This document shows positions 47,829 to 60,631 of a DNA stretch of 64,000 nucleotides, one piece after another; the stretch's first letter is position 1; each line of letters opens with the position of its first letter. This stretch comes from Alteromonas naphthalenivorans. GTDB taxonomy: Bacteria > Pseudomonadota > Gammaproteobacteria > Enterobacterales > Alteromonadaceae. The position numbers and the translations under genes were made by a program. The stretch lies in contig NC_015554.1 in NCBI RefSeq assembly GCF_000213655.1, positions 3,472,001 through 3,536,000 on the forward strand. The letters run 5' to 3'. Below the pieces are notes generated by a model. The model had not been told where the DNA came from. It did not search any database and saw nothing but the letters and a program-made list of their open reading frames with translations.

Positions 47829-47870
47829 TTTCTCCTTTCTCCTTTCTCCTTTCTCCTTTCTCCTTTCTCC
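47829..47870. repeat. Heptamer tandem repeat, TTTCTCC x6
   Basis: Six exact copies of TTTCTCC in a row, all pyrimidine on the plus strand. It lies about 155 bp upstream of the orphan gene at 48027 and about 180 bp from the folA start. The copy number is likely to vary by slippage. Confidence 0.95.
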
Positions 47871-47969
47871 CCATATGGTCTGCTGGGCCTTATTGTCTAC
47901 TGCGCGTTGCTAGGGTGAAAAAAGCGAGACGAGTCAATCTTAATTACGAACCACATGCAAATAAAAACA

Positions 47970-47987
47970 ATTATCATTTGCGATAAT
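47970..47987 (+). promoter_or_regulatory. Candidate Fur box upstream of the 122-aa orphan
   Basis: ATTATC-ATTTGC-GATAAT is an inverted repeat of the hexamer that forms classical Fur boxes (GATAAT / ATTATC), 39 bp upstream of the ATG at 48027 and close to an AT-rich -10-like stretch. This is a motif match by eye only. Confidence 0.45.
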
Positions 47988-48026
47988 CTTTTATATCGTC
48001 TAGGGTGTAATTAGGAGGGCAAGCAA

Positions 48027-48395
48027 ATGCAAATAACTTACTTGTGTGCAAAACACGAAGATTGGATTTACAGCAACCCGAAGCAAGCGCTTCACTTTAT
48101 GGCCAGAGACGAGATGCAAGGCACACTTTTACTGCACTGCGGACAATACACCGAAGCTATTCCTTACTTAGGTTGCGCTTTTGATATTGCGGTTATTCTC
48201 TTAGAAGTAGATGGCGGCGAAAATGAAGCGATGAAAAGCAAAGTGACGAGCCTAGCTGGGCTACTTGAAGAAACCTATTACAACCTCAAACTTCCCGAGT
48301 ACCGAAACGCCATTTTAGATAGAGCTAATTCTGTATTACAAGCCACAGAATCAGCAATGTTGTCAGCTTTTTTGCTTAAATCTGTGCATCAGTAA
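48027..48395 (+). CDS. Hypothetical protein (122 aa), possibly iron-regulated
   Basis: Strong ribosome site (TAGGAGGG) before ATG 48027. Soluble, with two Cys (Cys6 and Cys37), and mainly helical. The layout of short helix pairs (HEDWIYSNPKQALHFMARDEMQGTLLLHCGQYTEAIPYLGCAFDIAVILLE) looks tetratricopeptide-like, which would suggest protein binding. I do not recognise the family. It is a single-gene unit with a candidate Fur box upstream and a strong terminator downstream. Confidence 0.75.
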   Translation: MQITYLCAKHEDWIYSNPKQALHFMARDEMQGTLLLHCGQYTEAIPYLGCAFDIAVILLEVDGGENEAMKSKVTSLAGLLEETYYNLKLPEYRNAILDRANSVLQATESAMLSAFLLKSVHQ

Positions 48396-48467
48396 GCTGA
48401 TAAAAATGCTTACCGGCTTAGCATGTAAACTGTGTGTTTTAAAAAGAAATCAAATGCTATTAATAAA

Positions 48468-48499
48468 AAAACCGCTAGTTTTCGCAAACTAGCGGTTTT
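48468..48499. terminator. Bidirectional rho-independent terminator
   Basis: 14-bp perfect stem AAAACCGCTAGTTT / AAACTAGCGGTTTT around loop TCGC. It sits between the convergent orphan gene and obgE and can serve both. Confidence 0.88.
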
Positions 48500-48544
48500 A
48501 ATGTTGTTCGTTTAGCACTGAAATAAGCGTGAATGCTTTTTTAG

Positions 48545-49741
<1,197 letters not shown>

Positions 49742-49855
49742 TTATCACTCCGGGCATTGTTGCCGTAGGGGTTATTTATACTCAGTATTTAACTACTAAG
49801 TTTACACCAAATTGTTATGTACTGCCCAGATACTAAAGCTCGGGTTTCCATAAAA

Positions 49856-49883
49856 CAAAAAACCCCGCAAGCGCGGGGTTTTT
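49856..49883 (-). terminator. Rho-independent terminator after rpmA
   Basis: AAAAACCCCGC-aagc-GCGGGGTTTTT, a stem with A- and T-tracts. It lies about 30 bp downstream of rpmA, so most rplU-rpmA transcripts should stop before obgE. Confidence 0.85.
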
Positions 49884-49913
49884 CTAAGCCTGTTCGGCGA
49901 GTAGCTAAGGCGC

Positions 49914-50171
49914 TTACTCTGCTACGATGCTTACAAATTTACGGTTGTTCGGTCCTTTAACATCAAACTGAACTTTACCGCTTTTTAATGCAAACAACGT
50001 GTGGTCTTTACCGATACCCATGTTGTCACCAGCGTGGAAACGAGTACCACGTTGACGAACAATGATGTTACCAGCAAGAACAGATTCTCCACCAAAGCGT
50101 TTAACACCTAGGCGTTTACTCTCTGAATCACGACCGTTTTTGGTACTACCACCAGCTTTTTTATGTGCCAT
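49914..50171 (-). CDS. rpmA: 50S ribosomal protein L27
   Basis: 85 residues, full length. The N-terminal [22 protein letters not shown] reaches the peptidyl transferase centre. 15 bp downstream of rplU. Confidence 0.98.
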   Translation of the reverse strand: MAHKKAGGSTKNGRDSESKRLGVKRFGGESVLAGNIIVRQRGTRFHAGDNMGIGKDHTLFALKSGKVQFDVKGPNNRKFVSIVAE

Positions 50172-50186
50172 GTGTTCGTGCTCCTA

Positions 50187-50498
50187 TTAAGCGTTAATGC
50201 CAGTAATTTTCACTTCCGTGAACCACTGACGGTGACCCATCTGCTTACGTGAATGCTTACGACGACGGAACTTAACGATTTTAATTTTATCGCCACGACC
50301 GTGTGTAACCACCTCAGCAGTCACCTTACCACCAGCAACGTTTGGTGTGCCGATTTTTACGTCGTCACCGTTGCTTACCATTAAAACTTTGTCGAATTCA
50401 ATCGTGTCACCTGGGGCAACTTCGATTTTTTCTAGACGAACGGTTTGGCCTTCGGCCACACGGTGTTGTTTACCGCCACTTTGGAAAACCGCGTACAT
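50187..50498 (-). CDS. rplU: 50S ribosomal protein L21
   Basis: 103 residues, full length; [14 protein letters not shown] at the start and [15 protein letters not shown] near the end are diagnostic. First gene of the rplU-rpmA unit, with a good promoter 54-82 bp upstream. Confidence 0.98.
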   Translation of the reverse strand: MYAVFQSGGKQHRVAEGQTVRLEKIEVAPGDTIEFDKVLMVSNGDDVKIGTPNVAGGKVTAEVVTHGRGDKIKIVKFRRRKHSRKQMGHRQWFTEVKITGINA

Positions 50499-50551
50499 AG
50501 TTAACTCCGCTCTGCGTCACTGACGCAATCAATTCAAAAAACAGGGCGCGA

Positions 50552-50580
50552 ATTGTACGTGAAACATCCGCAAATCACAA
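50552..50580 (-). promoter_or_regulatory. Sigma-70 promoter of rplU-rpmA
   Basis: On the minus strand TTGTGA (50575-50580) is 17 bp from TACAAT (50552-50557), followed by a GC-rich start region (CGCGCCC), a stringent-type discriminator. Position and quality fit the strong promoter expected for ribosomal protein genes. Confidence 0.7.
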
Positions 50581-50787
50581 CCCCGATTCTGATAAAAGTA
50601 GATTATTTTTCCAACATGGGTGAATTTTTGCGTGAATTCACCCAAAAATGCACGTTGTCACACTTAGAAAACAGCGCTAAGTAAATGGACAAACGGTAAA
50701 ATTCGAGATGATAACCGCCAAATTCGATAAGCATTTATAACTAATAAAAGCATGGAATGCGTTATCTGTAGATGGAAAATCGAATAC

Positions 50788-50893
50788 GATCCAACCGCGC
50801 CAATCTGATCATAAAAACGCGCATAAACCGCGCCTTTAAATCACCGTGATCAAAACGATCGAATAACAGATCCGAGATTGTAGCATTTTGATC
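50788..50893. promoter_or_regulatory. Cluster of six GATC (Dam) sites
   Basis: GATC occurs at 50788, 50807, 50848, 50857, 50869 and 50890: six in 106 bp against about one per 256 bp by chance. MutH in this window implies Dam methylation. Such spacing would suit SeqA-like or methylation-sensitive binding. Role not known. Confidence 0.6.
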
Positions 50894-51095
50894 TGAACTT
50901 CGCAGCTAGCAAAAAGAATATTTCTGAAAATACACATTTCACATCAAAATTGAGTGATAGCACCTATAATAAGACTTAACGTAAGTATATATTAACGACT
51001 GATTGATAATTGGCTGTGCAATTCCCGAAGATATGTTCACCGTGACCTTTTCAAGACATTTCGACTGCGATTCGGTTGAATTGGCTGGGTAACAC

Positions 51096-51179
51096 GTTTA
51101 ATTCGGTGGCCAATGCGTTTAATTCGGTGGCCAATGTGTTTAATTGGGTGGCTAATGTGTTTAATTGGGTGGATAGTAC
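51096..51179. repeat. 21-bp tandem repeat x4 upstream of ispB
   Basis: Units start at 51096, 51117, 51138 and 51159, with consensus GTTTAATTSGGTGGCCAATG plus one variable base. Copies 1 and 2 are nearly identical, 3 and 4 diverge. A decayed fifth copy may lie at 51075-51095. The array ends 61 bp before ispB. Confidence 0.95.
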
Positions 51180-51240
51180 AGCGCATTCAGGTACAATCAG
51201 CCCCTATAATTGCCTAAGAAATGAATAAGTTTTTACGCCC

Positions 51241-52221
51241 ATGCCAATGGATATAAATCAAATACGCGCGCTATCAAACGATGATATGCAAGCGGTTAAC
51301 CACTTGATTCAACAGCAAGTCGACTCTGACGTTGCACTTATTAATCAATTGGGATTCTACATTGTTAATAGTGGCGGTAAGCGCCTTCGCCCATTACTTA
51401 CCGTGTTAAGTGCACGTGCAATGGGCATTGAAAATGCTGACCACCATACCCTCGCCGCTATTGTTGAATTTATACATACCGCCACCTTGTTGCACGACGA
51501 TGTGGTAGATGAATCGACCATGCGACGCGGACGTGAAACCGCTAACGCCGTATTTGGTAACCAAGCATCAGTGTTAGTAGGTGACTTTCTATATACCCGC
51601 TCATTTCAGATGATGGTAAGTTTAAAACGCATGCGTGTTATGGACATTTTATCTGAAGCAACCAATCAAATTGCCGAGGGTGAAGTATTGCAGTTAATGA
51701 ACTGCAACGATGCCTCTACCACAGAAGCACGGTATTTCGACGTAATTTACGGTAAAACCGCCCGCTTGTTTGAAGCGGCTACGCAACTGGCAGCGGTATT
51801 AACCGACCAACCAGAAAACGTAGAGCATGCCATGCAAGAATACGGCAAGCACTTAGGCACCGCCTTTCAGTTAGCCGACGATATTCTAGATTACATGGCC
51901 GACAGTGATGAAATGGGCAAAAACGCAGGTGATGATCTAGCGGAAGGAAAGCCTACGCTACCTTTGCTATATGCAATGTGGAATACCGACAGTGAAGAAG
52001 ATAAAGCCCTTATTCGCGATGCCATAGAGCAAAGCAACGGTTTACCTCACCTTACCCGCATTCAACAAATCATGGAAAGCACTGGGGCACTCGATTACAC
52101 CCGCACGTGCGCCAACAACGAAGTAAAAATGGCTATTGATAGTTTATCTATTATTCCAGATTCACCTTACAAAGAGGCATTGATTGCTCTTGCTCATATC
52201 TCGGTAGAACGCACTAGTTAG
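51241..52221 (+). CDS. ispB: Octaprenyl (polyprenyl) diphosphate synthase IspB
   Basis: Makes the ubiquinone side chain by chain elongation from FPP and IPP. 326 residues with both Asp-rich motifs, LLHDDVVDES and QLADDILDYM, plus GGKRLRPLL. The chain length (8) is inferred from the family. ATG 51241 or 51247 could be the start. Divergent from rplU, as in E. coli. Confidence 0.94.
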   Translation: MPMDINQIRALSNDDMQAVNHLIQQQVDSDVALINQLGFYIVNSGGKRLRPLLTVLSARAMGIENADHHTLAAIVEFIHTATLLHDDVVDESTMRRGRETANAVFGNQASVLVGDFLYTRSFQMMVSLKRMRVMDILSEATNQIAEGEVLQLMNCNDASTTEARYFDVIYGKTARLFEAATQLAAVLTDQPENVEHAMQEYGKHLGTAFQLADDILDYMADSDEMGKNAGDDLAEGKPTLPLLYAMWNTDSEEDKALIRDAIEQSNGLPHLTRIQQIMESTGALDYTRTCANNEVKMAIDSLSIIPDSPYKEALIALAHISVERTS

Positions 52222-52225
52222 TGCG

Positions 52226-52945
52226 TTAACCCGCTTCAAGCATAGCGCCCACCAGCCCCACTAAAAAGCCAAGTATTGCGCCTAAGGGGGGTAACCAATG
52301 GTTTTCCATGCGAATACCAGGGGCTATGTCTTGAAATACTGAATACAAAATTCCCCCTGCTGCAAATAGCATAATGCCACTCATGATGACGGGGAAATCT
52401 GCCAAATAATAAAACCCTACTGCGCTCATTATTGGGCCAAGTAAGCTCATCAATACAAAAATCCAAATAAGCTTAGTACTACGGTTTTTGTTTGCTGGGG
52501 TCATTTCACGATAAGCATTAAACCCTTCTGGTAGATTTTGTACTGCTATTAACACGCCTAACAACATAGTACCTCCACCTAATGCGGCAGTGGTGCCTAG
52601 CGCTACGGATTCTGGCACAAAATCACTTAACATGGCGGCAAGTTGGCTTCCTGCGGTTTTCTTTTTTGCCAGATAAATATCCAACGCCATAAAGGCAAGT
52701 GCCCCGCCGACAAAACACCTACACGCCATTAAAACCGATACGTCTTTGATACCTTCAGGCACCAACACTAATGCTACCGCTGAAATTAACGCACCCGCCC
52801 CCAAGGCTAAAATACCGTGACGCAATTCTTGTTCTAACCACTTAGGACGGAAGCCTTTTACCTTAGATAAGAGCGCACCAGCAGGCATAGCGAGGCCAGC
52901 TAAGGTTGCCACTATAATGAGATTTAGAATATCGGGTTGCTGCAT
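52226..52945 (-). CDS. ZIP-family metal transporter
   Basis: 239 residues, about seven hydrophobic segments. The ZIP core reads SVALGTTAALGGGTMLLGVLIAVQNLPEGFNAYREM, with N-x2-E-G in the fifth helix region; the His usual in helix 4 is not evident, so metal choice (Zn or other divalent) is uncertain. Converges with ispB with only 4 bp between stop codons. Confidence 0.82.
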   Translation of the reverse strand: MQQPDILNLIIVATLAGLAMPAGALLSKVKGFRPKWLEQELRHGILALGAGALISAVALVLVPEGIKDVSVLMACRCFVGGALAFMALDIYLAKKKTAGSQLAAMLSDFVPESVALGTTAALGGGTMLLGVLIAVQNLPEGFNAYREMTPANKNRSTKLIWIFVLMSLLGPIMSAVGFYYLADFPVIMSGIMLFAAGGILYSVFQDIAPGIRMENHWLPPLGAILGFLVGLVGAMLEAG

Positions 52946-53015
52946 GTTTGCTCCCTATGCCTTGAGTCGTTCCATTACTTAGCCTAACACTATTGGTAAA
53001 GTGCTTAATAACCAT

Positions 53016-53049
53016 AAAAAAAAGACAGCTCAACGTTGCTGCCTTTTTT
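53016..53049 (-). terminator. Probable rho-independent terminator of pepQ
   Basis: AAAAAAGACAGC...GCTGCCTTTTTT, one A-C mismatch in the stem, with T-tracts on both strands. It lies about 75 bp downstream of pepQ. Confidence 0.6.
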
Positions 53050-53124
53050 CATTGTTCTCGCTGAGCGCATCTATAATTTTTAAGCCTAACGCTATTAATC
53101 ATAGAGTGATGCGTGGCGATGAGA

Positions 53125-54450
<1,326 letters not shown>

Positions 54451-54697
54451 TCATTTAAGTTTTTTGATTTGCATGGCTAACTGGCCTTCTTCAATGAGCA
54501 ACGCGTTACCAGCCGTTTCAAATCGCAGGTTCTACGCTAGCTTCACTAAGTGCGAGAAGTGAATAATATTAGCCATTGTCGTTAAGTGTGCTTCTCTTCT
54601 AAGGCGACTTGAGTACGCTCTCTTAAAGGAGAATAGTGTACCACGATAGCCGCTTAGCTTTCACCGAGCGGCTTGTATCATTAGTTAAACATCTGCG

Positions 54698-56788
54698 CTA
54701 GTGAGGCGCTAATTGCAAGGTTCCCGTTACAGGGTGGGTGCTAACGGCACTTGATGAAGGAATAACATCTTGGGTAAGCTGCGGAAACACGTTTTTATTT
54801 TCACCTAACTGATGCTCGTAGATATACTGATAAGCCAATACCGCTTTCACGTAACTACGGGTTTCTTTGTAAGGAATATTCTCAATCCAAATGTCCACTG
54901 GCAACGCTTCGCCTGCGGGTAACCATTCCAACACTTTACGCCAGCCAGCGTTATACGACGCCGACACCAATACAGGATTATTATCAAGCTTATCGCCTAG
55001 ATAACGTAAATACTGCACACCGTAGTCGAGATTATTCTCAACTTGAAACAAGGTATGTCGACTGACTTTCTTTTTGGCTAAGTATTGCGCGGTACCTGGC
55101 ATAAGTTGCATTAACCCTGCCGCGCCCACCGGCGATACTGCGTCTACCATGAAAGAGCTTTCACGACGGGCGATTGCCATCGCAAACGCTTTTGATACGT
55201 CGTAGGTTTCACTCTTTTCACTAAATTGTGACTCGAACGCCAAGGGGAAACGACGCTCAACATCGTCCCAATAACCACTTTTAGCGAAACTGATGATGGC
55301 TTGGTCGTATATACCCCACTCGTAAGCTAGCACTCCTGCATCAGTCACTTGTGAATCGGGTAAATTCGATAGCAAATAGCGCCACTCTCGACGCGCACTC
55401 GTAGAACGCTCTAAACGGTAAAATTCCATTGCCCGTTGGGTAGCGGGGGTATTCGCAATAGCGTGCACCGCACTTTGCACCAGAGGCGCTGGCGTATGTG
55501 CCAAATTAGGCTGACTATTAATACGGGCACTCGCCATAAAACCATAATAATTGCGTTCGGTGGACAGTTGCTGATACATCACCGTAGCCTGCATCACATT
55601 CCCTAGTTCTTCAAGCGCGCGGGCTTTCCAATAGCGGAAGTTTTCCTCTTGCTGGAGTTCAGGACTGGCGGCATCAATCACATCGACGACCCGCTGCCAT
55701 TGTTTGCCGCGAAGCAAAAACGACACATGCCAAAGTTTCACATCATCGCTAGCACCTGCGATATCGGCCTTATCTAGCCATTCATGGGCTTCAGGTAAGA
55801 AATCTAAAGTCGCGCTTAAGGCAATAGCCCGTTGAATAATATGTAATTCAGGCTCTGAGAAAATGTTTTTCGGGGCGTAGGTATTGTAAGCCTTTATTGC
55901 CGCTTTAGGGTTTCTCCACGCCAGTTTTTCTATACCCCAGGTTAATATTTCAGCTTCGCTGTTTTTGTGTTTCAAAGGAAACAGGCGGGTTCGGTTAACT
56001 AAACTTACATCACGTGATACCGATGACCACGCATCGGCTAAATACTGATGACTAGTGGGCAATTGGCGTTTTAAATAAGGAATAATGCGGCGATTATCTT
56101 CTTTCGCTGCAATGGCAATACGCTTAACCACTTTATCTGGCGTCATGAGGCCATTGCTTCGCCACTTTGCAAATAGAGGGTCGCATTCATCGGGCTGCGA
56201 CTGGCCGCTGTACCAAAGAGGGTCTACATCCGTTAGCACAGGTTTGGGATCGTCGGTACGTTTTAATTTGTAACCCAAGGCTTGGCAGGTAAGTTTAGCG
56301 CCCATGCCATCACGATAACTACTTAAAAACGCGTTTTCGTGGCCTTGAGAAGATAGGTAGTTCAGCCATCTATAGCGCAAACCATAACTAACAGGTTGCC
56401 CCGCGTAATCTTCTAGAAACTGTTCTACTTCACGCTGAGTTTTAAGCGACATGGTGCGTTCTAATCGCAAACGAAGTAGATACGGATAGAGTGGATAATT
56501 CGCCAACCCGTAAATTTCTGCGTCTAAATCTTCTAAACGTCTTTTCGGTAGGGTTCGTAAGCTTTTTTCTAAAATTAAGAAACGTGCCCGCTCATCGGCG
56601 TAGATGTCATCAGGGAATAGCGGCGAAACTTGCGCATGGCTTAGCTGAAGGCAGCTTGAAATAGCCACTATCGTAAATAACCCCAATGGCTTATGCAAAG
56701 GCAACTGCTTGAAAAATGCGAGTGCAGTTGGAAAAAAATTTATTCCTACTTTATACGACACAATGTGAACTCCTACCCCTTGTTGCAT
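54698..56788 (-). CDS. slt: Soluble lytic murein transglycosylase Slt
   Basis: Periplasmic enzyme that cleaves peptidoglycan to anhydro-muropeptides, the substrates of AmpG-type permeases such as the one at 9 kb. 696 residues: signal segment at about 33-52 after an unusually long N-terminal stretch (so a later start is possible), the alpha-superhelical U and L domains, and the C-terminal SLT domain with catalytic Glu543 in ARRESSFMVDAVSPVGAAGLMQLMPGTA. Confidence 0.92.
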   Translation of the reverse strand: MQQGVGVHIVSYKVGINFFPTALAFFKQLPLHKPLGLFTIVAISSCLQLSHAQVSPLFPDDIYADERARFLILEKSLRTLPKRRLEDLDAEIYGLANYPLYPYLLRLRLERTMSLKTQREVEQFLEDYAGQPVSYGLRYRWLNYLSSQGHENAFLSSYRDGMGAKLTCQALGYKLKRTDDPKPVLTDVDPLWYSGQSQPDECDPLFAKWRSNGLMTPDKVVKRIAIAAKEDNRRIIPYLKRQLPTSHQYLADAWSSVSRDVSLVNRTRLFPLKHKNSEAEILTWGIEKLAWRNPKAAIKAYNTYAPKNIFSEPELHIIQRAIALSATLDFLPEAHEWLDKADIAGASDDVKLWHVSFLLRGKQWQRVVDVIDAASPELQQEENFRYWKARALEELGNVMQATVMYQQLSTERNYYGFMASARINSQPNLAHTPAPLVQSAVHAIANTPATQRAMEFYRLERSTSARREWRYLLSNLPDSQVTDAGVLAYEWGIYDQAIISFAKSGYWDDVERRFPLAFESQFSEKSETYDVSKAFAMAIARRESSFMVDAVSPVGAAGLMQLMPGTAQYLAKKKVSRHTLFQVENNLDYGVQYLRYLGDKLDNNPVLVSASYNAGWRKVLEWLPAGEALPVDIWIENIPYKETRSYVKAVLAYQYIYEHQLGENKNVFPQLTQDVIPSSSAVSTHPVTGTLQLAPH

Positions 56789-57209
56789 TCAAATACACCA
56801 GAGTTGGTGTAATGATAAAACGATGCTTGCGTGAAAGCCGAAAAATTATCGGCGTGGATCCGTGCCACAGAAGTAAAAAGTGCCAGCGTTGATGATTATG
56901 ACTTACAACCATTTACATCATGATTGTAGATTATTGTTTTGCTGGATTGGCGCTTTGCGTCAATAGCATCCATTATACAAGCACTATTATTGAAATGAAG
57001 CTTGATTTTCGATGAATGACCTCCATTTTTAACAATTGAAACGCTCGTTTGAATTTTTCATTGATATTTTGTTTAAGTTTAGTTAAAAAGCTAGCCACCC
57101 TAACGCATTAGTGTTGTGGTACGACCAGAATGTATGTTTGGTTTATACGCTTATAGCGAATGGTTAGATTGCTACACTACTATCCCGGCCAACGCCGAAG
57201 GAGATGATA
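56789..57209. other. Intergenic region between slt and fadB
   Basis: 421 bp, AT-rich, no gene. It carries the divergent slt and fadB promoters and one inverted repeat resembling a PsrA site, listed separately. Confidence 0.5.
57035..57054 (+). promoter_or_regulatory. Candidate PsrA-type operator upstream of fadB
   Basis: ATTgAAACG-CT-CGTTTgAAT is an imperfect inverted repeat of the AAAC...GTTT type bound by PsrA, a TetR-family repressor of fatty-acid degradation in several gammaproteobacteria. It is about 155 bp upstream of fadB. No FadR-type site was seen. Confidence 0.35.
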
Positions 57210-59360
57210 ATGATATACACAGGCAAGAGTTTATCCGTCAGTCTGTTAGATGATGGCTTTGCTGAACTGGTATTTGATGCCGAAGGTTCAGTAAACAAGT
57301 TCGACCGCCAAACGGTGACAGAACTTGATGAAGCAACCCAAGCATTGCTTAAAGAAAGCGGTGTTAAAGGCTTAGTAGTACGCAGCGCAAAATCTGCATT
57401 TATTGTAGGTGCTGATATCACCGAATTTACCGGCTTATTCGCGATGGATGAAGCCGAAGTACTAAACTGGGTAGCAAACACGTCTCAGGTGTTTGACCGC
57501 TTCGAAGATTTGCCTTTCCCTACCGTTGCTGCCATTAACGGTTTTGCATTGGGTGGTGGCTGTGAAATGACACTAGCCTGTGACCTTCGCGTTGCAGATA
57601 CAACTGCCTCTATTGGCCTACCAGAAGTTAAATTAGGCATAATGCCTGGCTTTGGTGGCACCGTACGTTTACCTCGCTTAATTGGTGCCGACAATGCACT
57701 AGAGTGGATGACCACAGGTAAAGACAGAAAAGGCGCAAAAGCCCTTGCTGAAGGCGCCGTTGACGCCGTAGTTGCACCAGAGTCATTACGCGACAGCGCA
57801 CTTTCTATGCTAAAAGATGCCGCAGATGGCAAGTTCAAATGGGAAGCACGTCGTGCTCAGAAGAAAGCCCCATTACAGCTAAATAAAAACGAAGCTATGA
57901 TGAGTTTTTCTACCGCACAAGCCATGGTATTTGCCCAAGCAGGCAAGCACTACCCTGCTCCGCACAAAATGGTAGAAACCGTTCAAAAAGCCGCAGGCCT
58001 TGACCGCGATGGCGCACTTAAGCTTGAAAACGCTGGCTTTGTTGCCCTAACTAAAACCGATGCAGCGCAAGCGCAAATTGGTATTTTCCTAGCCGACCAG
58101 CTAGTAAGAAGTAAAGGTAAGAAACAAGCTAAAGCTGCCACAAAAGAGGTAAAACTTAATGCCGTACTGGGTGCGGGCATTATGGGTGGCGGTATTGCGT
58201 ATCAAAGTGCTGTTAAAGGCATGCCAGTGATCATGAAAGACATTAACACTGAAGCACTAGACCTAGGCTTAAACGAAGCTGCCAATATTCTTGGTAAAGG
58301 TATGCAGCGCGGTAAAGTTGATGCCAAAACCATGGCAAAAACCCTTAACGCTATTACGCCTACCCTTGACTACAACACGCTTAAAGATGCAGATCTTGTG
58401 ATTGAAGCCGTTGTTGAAAACCCGAAAGTAAAAGGCATAGTGCTTAAAGAAGTAGAAGACGTAGTGGCCGATGACGCTATCATCTGTTCTAACACCTCTA
58501 CTATTTCAATTAACCAATTAGCGAAAAGCTTAGACAAGCCAGAACGCTTCTGTGGTATGCACTTCTTTAACCCAGTACACCGCATGCCATTGGTTGAAAT
58601 TATTCGTGGTGAAAATACCTCGGAAGATACTATTAATGCCGTAGTGGCCACCACACTTCGCATGGGTAAAACCCCAATTGTGGTTAACGATTGCCCAGGG
58701 TTCTTGGTAAACCGCGTATTGTTCCCTTACTTCGCAGGCTTCAGTAAGTTGCTAATAGATGGCGCTGATTTTGTTGCTGTTGATAAAGTAATGGAAAAAC
58801 AGTTCGGCTGGCCAATGGGCCCCGCTTACCTAATGGATGTTGTTGGTATTGATACTGGCGACCACGCTGCAGACGTTATGGCAGCAGGTATTCCAGAGCG
58901 TATGGCACGTATTGGCGACGACCCAGTAACCGTGCTTTATAAAGAAAAACGCTTAGGCCAGAAAAATGGCAAAGGCTTTTATAACTACGGTAAAGACAAG
59001 CGCGGTAAGCCTACGAAAGTGGCTGCTGAAGAAGCATACAGCTTGCTTGCTCCTATTACAGCCGATACCAAAGACTTCGACGCGCAAGACATTATTGCAC
59101 GCTTGATGATCCCTATGGCTAACGAAGCAATTCGTTGCCTAGAAGAAGGCATTGTAGGTACTGCAGCTGAAGCAGATATGGCCTTACTTTACGGTTTAGG
59201 CTTCCCTCCATTCCGCGGTGGTGTATTCCGCTGGATTGAAACAATGGGATTAGCGAACTTTGTCGAACTAGCCGACAAATACGCCAGTCTTGGCCCGATT
59301 TACCAAATTTCAGATGGCGTTCGCAAGATGGCCGCTGAAGGTAAATCTTACTTCGCTTAA
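57210..59360 (+). CDS. fadB: Fatty acid oxidation complex alpha subunit FadB
   Basis: 716 residues from ATG 57210, six bases after AAGGAG; the ATG at 57204 abuts that site and is rejected. Enoyl-CoA hydratase/isomerase domain (about 1-190; [43 protein letters not shown]), then an NAD-binding 3-hydroxyacyl-CoA dehydrogenase domain (about 310-490; [33 protein letters not shown]) and its C-terminal repeats. Partners FadA, 18 bp downstream. Confidence 0.97.
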   Translation: MIYTGKSLSVSLLDDGFAELVFDAEGSVNKFDRQTVTELDEATQALLKESGVKGLVVRSAKSAFIVGADITEFTGLFAMDEAEVLNWVANTSQVFDRFEDLPFPTVAAINGFALGGGCEMTLACDLRVADTTASIGLPEVKLGIMPGFGGTVRLPRLIGADNALEWMTTGKDRKGAKALAEGAVDAVVAPESLRDSALSMLKDAADGKFKWEARRAQKKAPLQLNKNEAMMSFSTAQAMVFAQAGKHYPAPHKMVETVQKAAGLDRDGALKLENAGFVALTKTDAAQAQIGIFLADQLVRSKGKKQAKAATKEVKLNAVLGAGIMGGGIAYQSAVKGMPVIMKDINTEALDLGLNEAANILGKGMQRGKVDAKTMAKTLNAITPTLDYNTLKDADLVIEAVVENPKVKGIVLKEVEDVVADDAIICSNTSTISINQLAKSLDKPERFCGMHFFNPVHRMPLVEIIRGENTSEDTINAVVATTLRMGKTPIVVNDCPGFLVNRVLFPYFAGFSKLLIDGADFVAVDKVMEKQFGWPMGPAYLMDVVGIDTGDHAADVMAAGIPERMARIGDDPVTVLYKEKRLGQKNGKGFYNYGKDKRGKPTKVAAEEAYSLLAPITADTKDFDAQDIIARLMIPMANEAIRCLEEGIVGTAAEADMALLYGLGFPPFRGGVFRWIETMGLANFVELADKYASLGPIYQISDGVRKMAAEGKSYFA

Positions 59361-60542
<1,182 letters not shown>

Positions 60543-60562
60543 TTAATTATTTACGTTTTATT

Positions 60563-60586
60563 GAAAGGGCCTTCGGGCCCTTTTTT
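60563..60586 (+). terminator. Rho-independent terminator after fadA
   Basis: AAAGGGCC-TTCG-GGCCC followed by T7, closed by a C(UUCG)G tetraloop. It lies 21 bp after fadA. Confidence 0.9.
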
Positions 60587-60631
60587 GTTGCATGAGGTTC
60601 GTAAAGCACAATACAGCTTGAGCAAACACGA

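Larger units (their letters stand above)
47650..48026. other. Intergenic region upstream of folA and the 122-aa orphan
   Basis: 377 bp, AT-rich, no gene. It contains a 7-bp tandem repeat (47829-47870) and a Fur-like inverted repeat (47970-47987), each listed separately. Confidence 0.6.
50581..51240. other. Long intergenic region between rplU promoter and ispB
   Basis: About 660 bp with no credible gene. It contains a cluster of six GATC sites (50788-50893), a TATAAT hexamer at 50965-50970 and four 21-bp tandem repeats (51096-51179). A second TATAAT lies at 51205-51210, 30 bp before ispB. No matching -35 was found for either hexamer at standard spacing. Confidence 0.6.

Noticed and set aside
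51096-51179. CRISPR array
   Set aside because: Repeats are directly contiguous with no spacers and no cas genes are nearby; a plain tandem repeat.
57204-57206. ATG 57204 as the fadB start
   Set aside because: It abuts the AAGGAG ribosome site with no spacer; ATG 57210 has ideal spacing and gives the family start.
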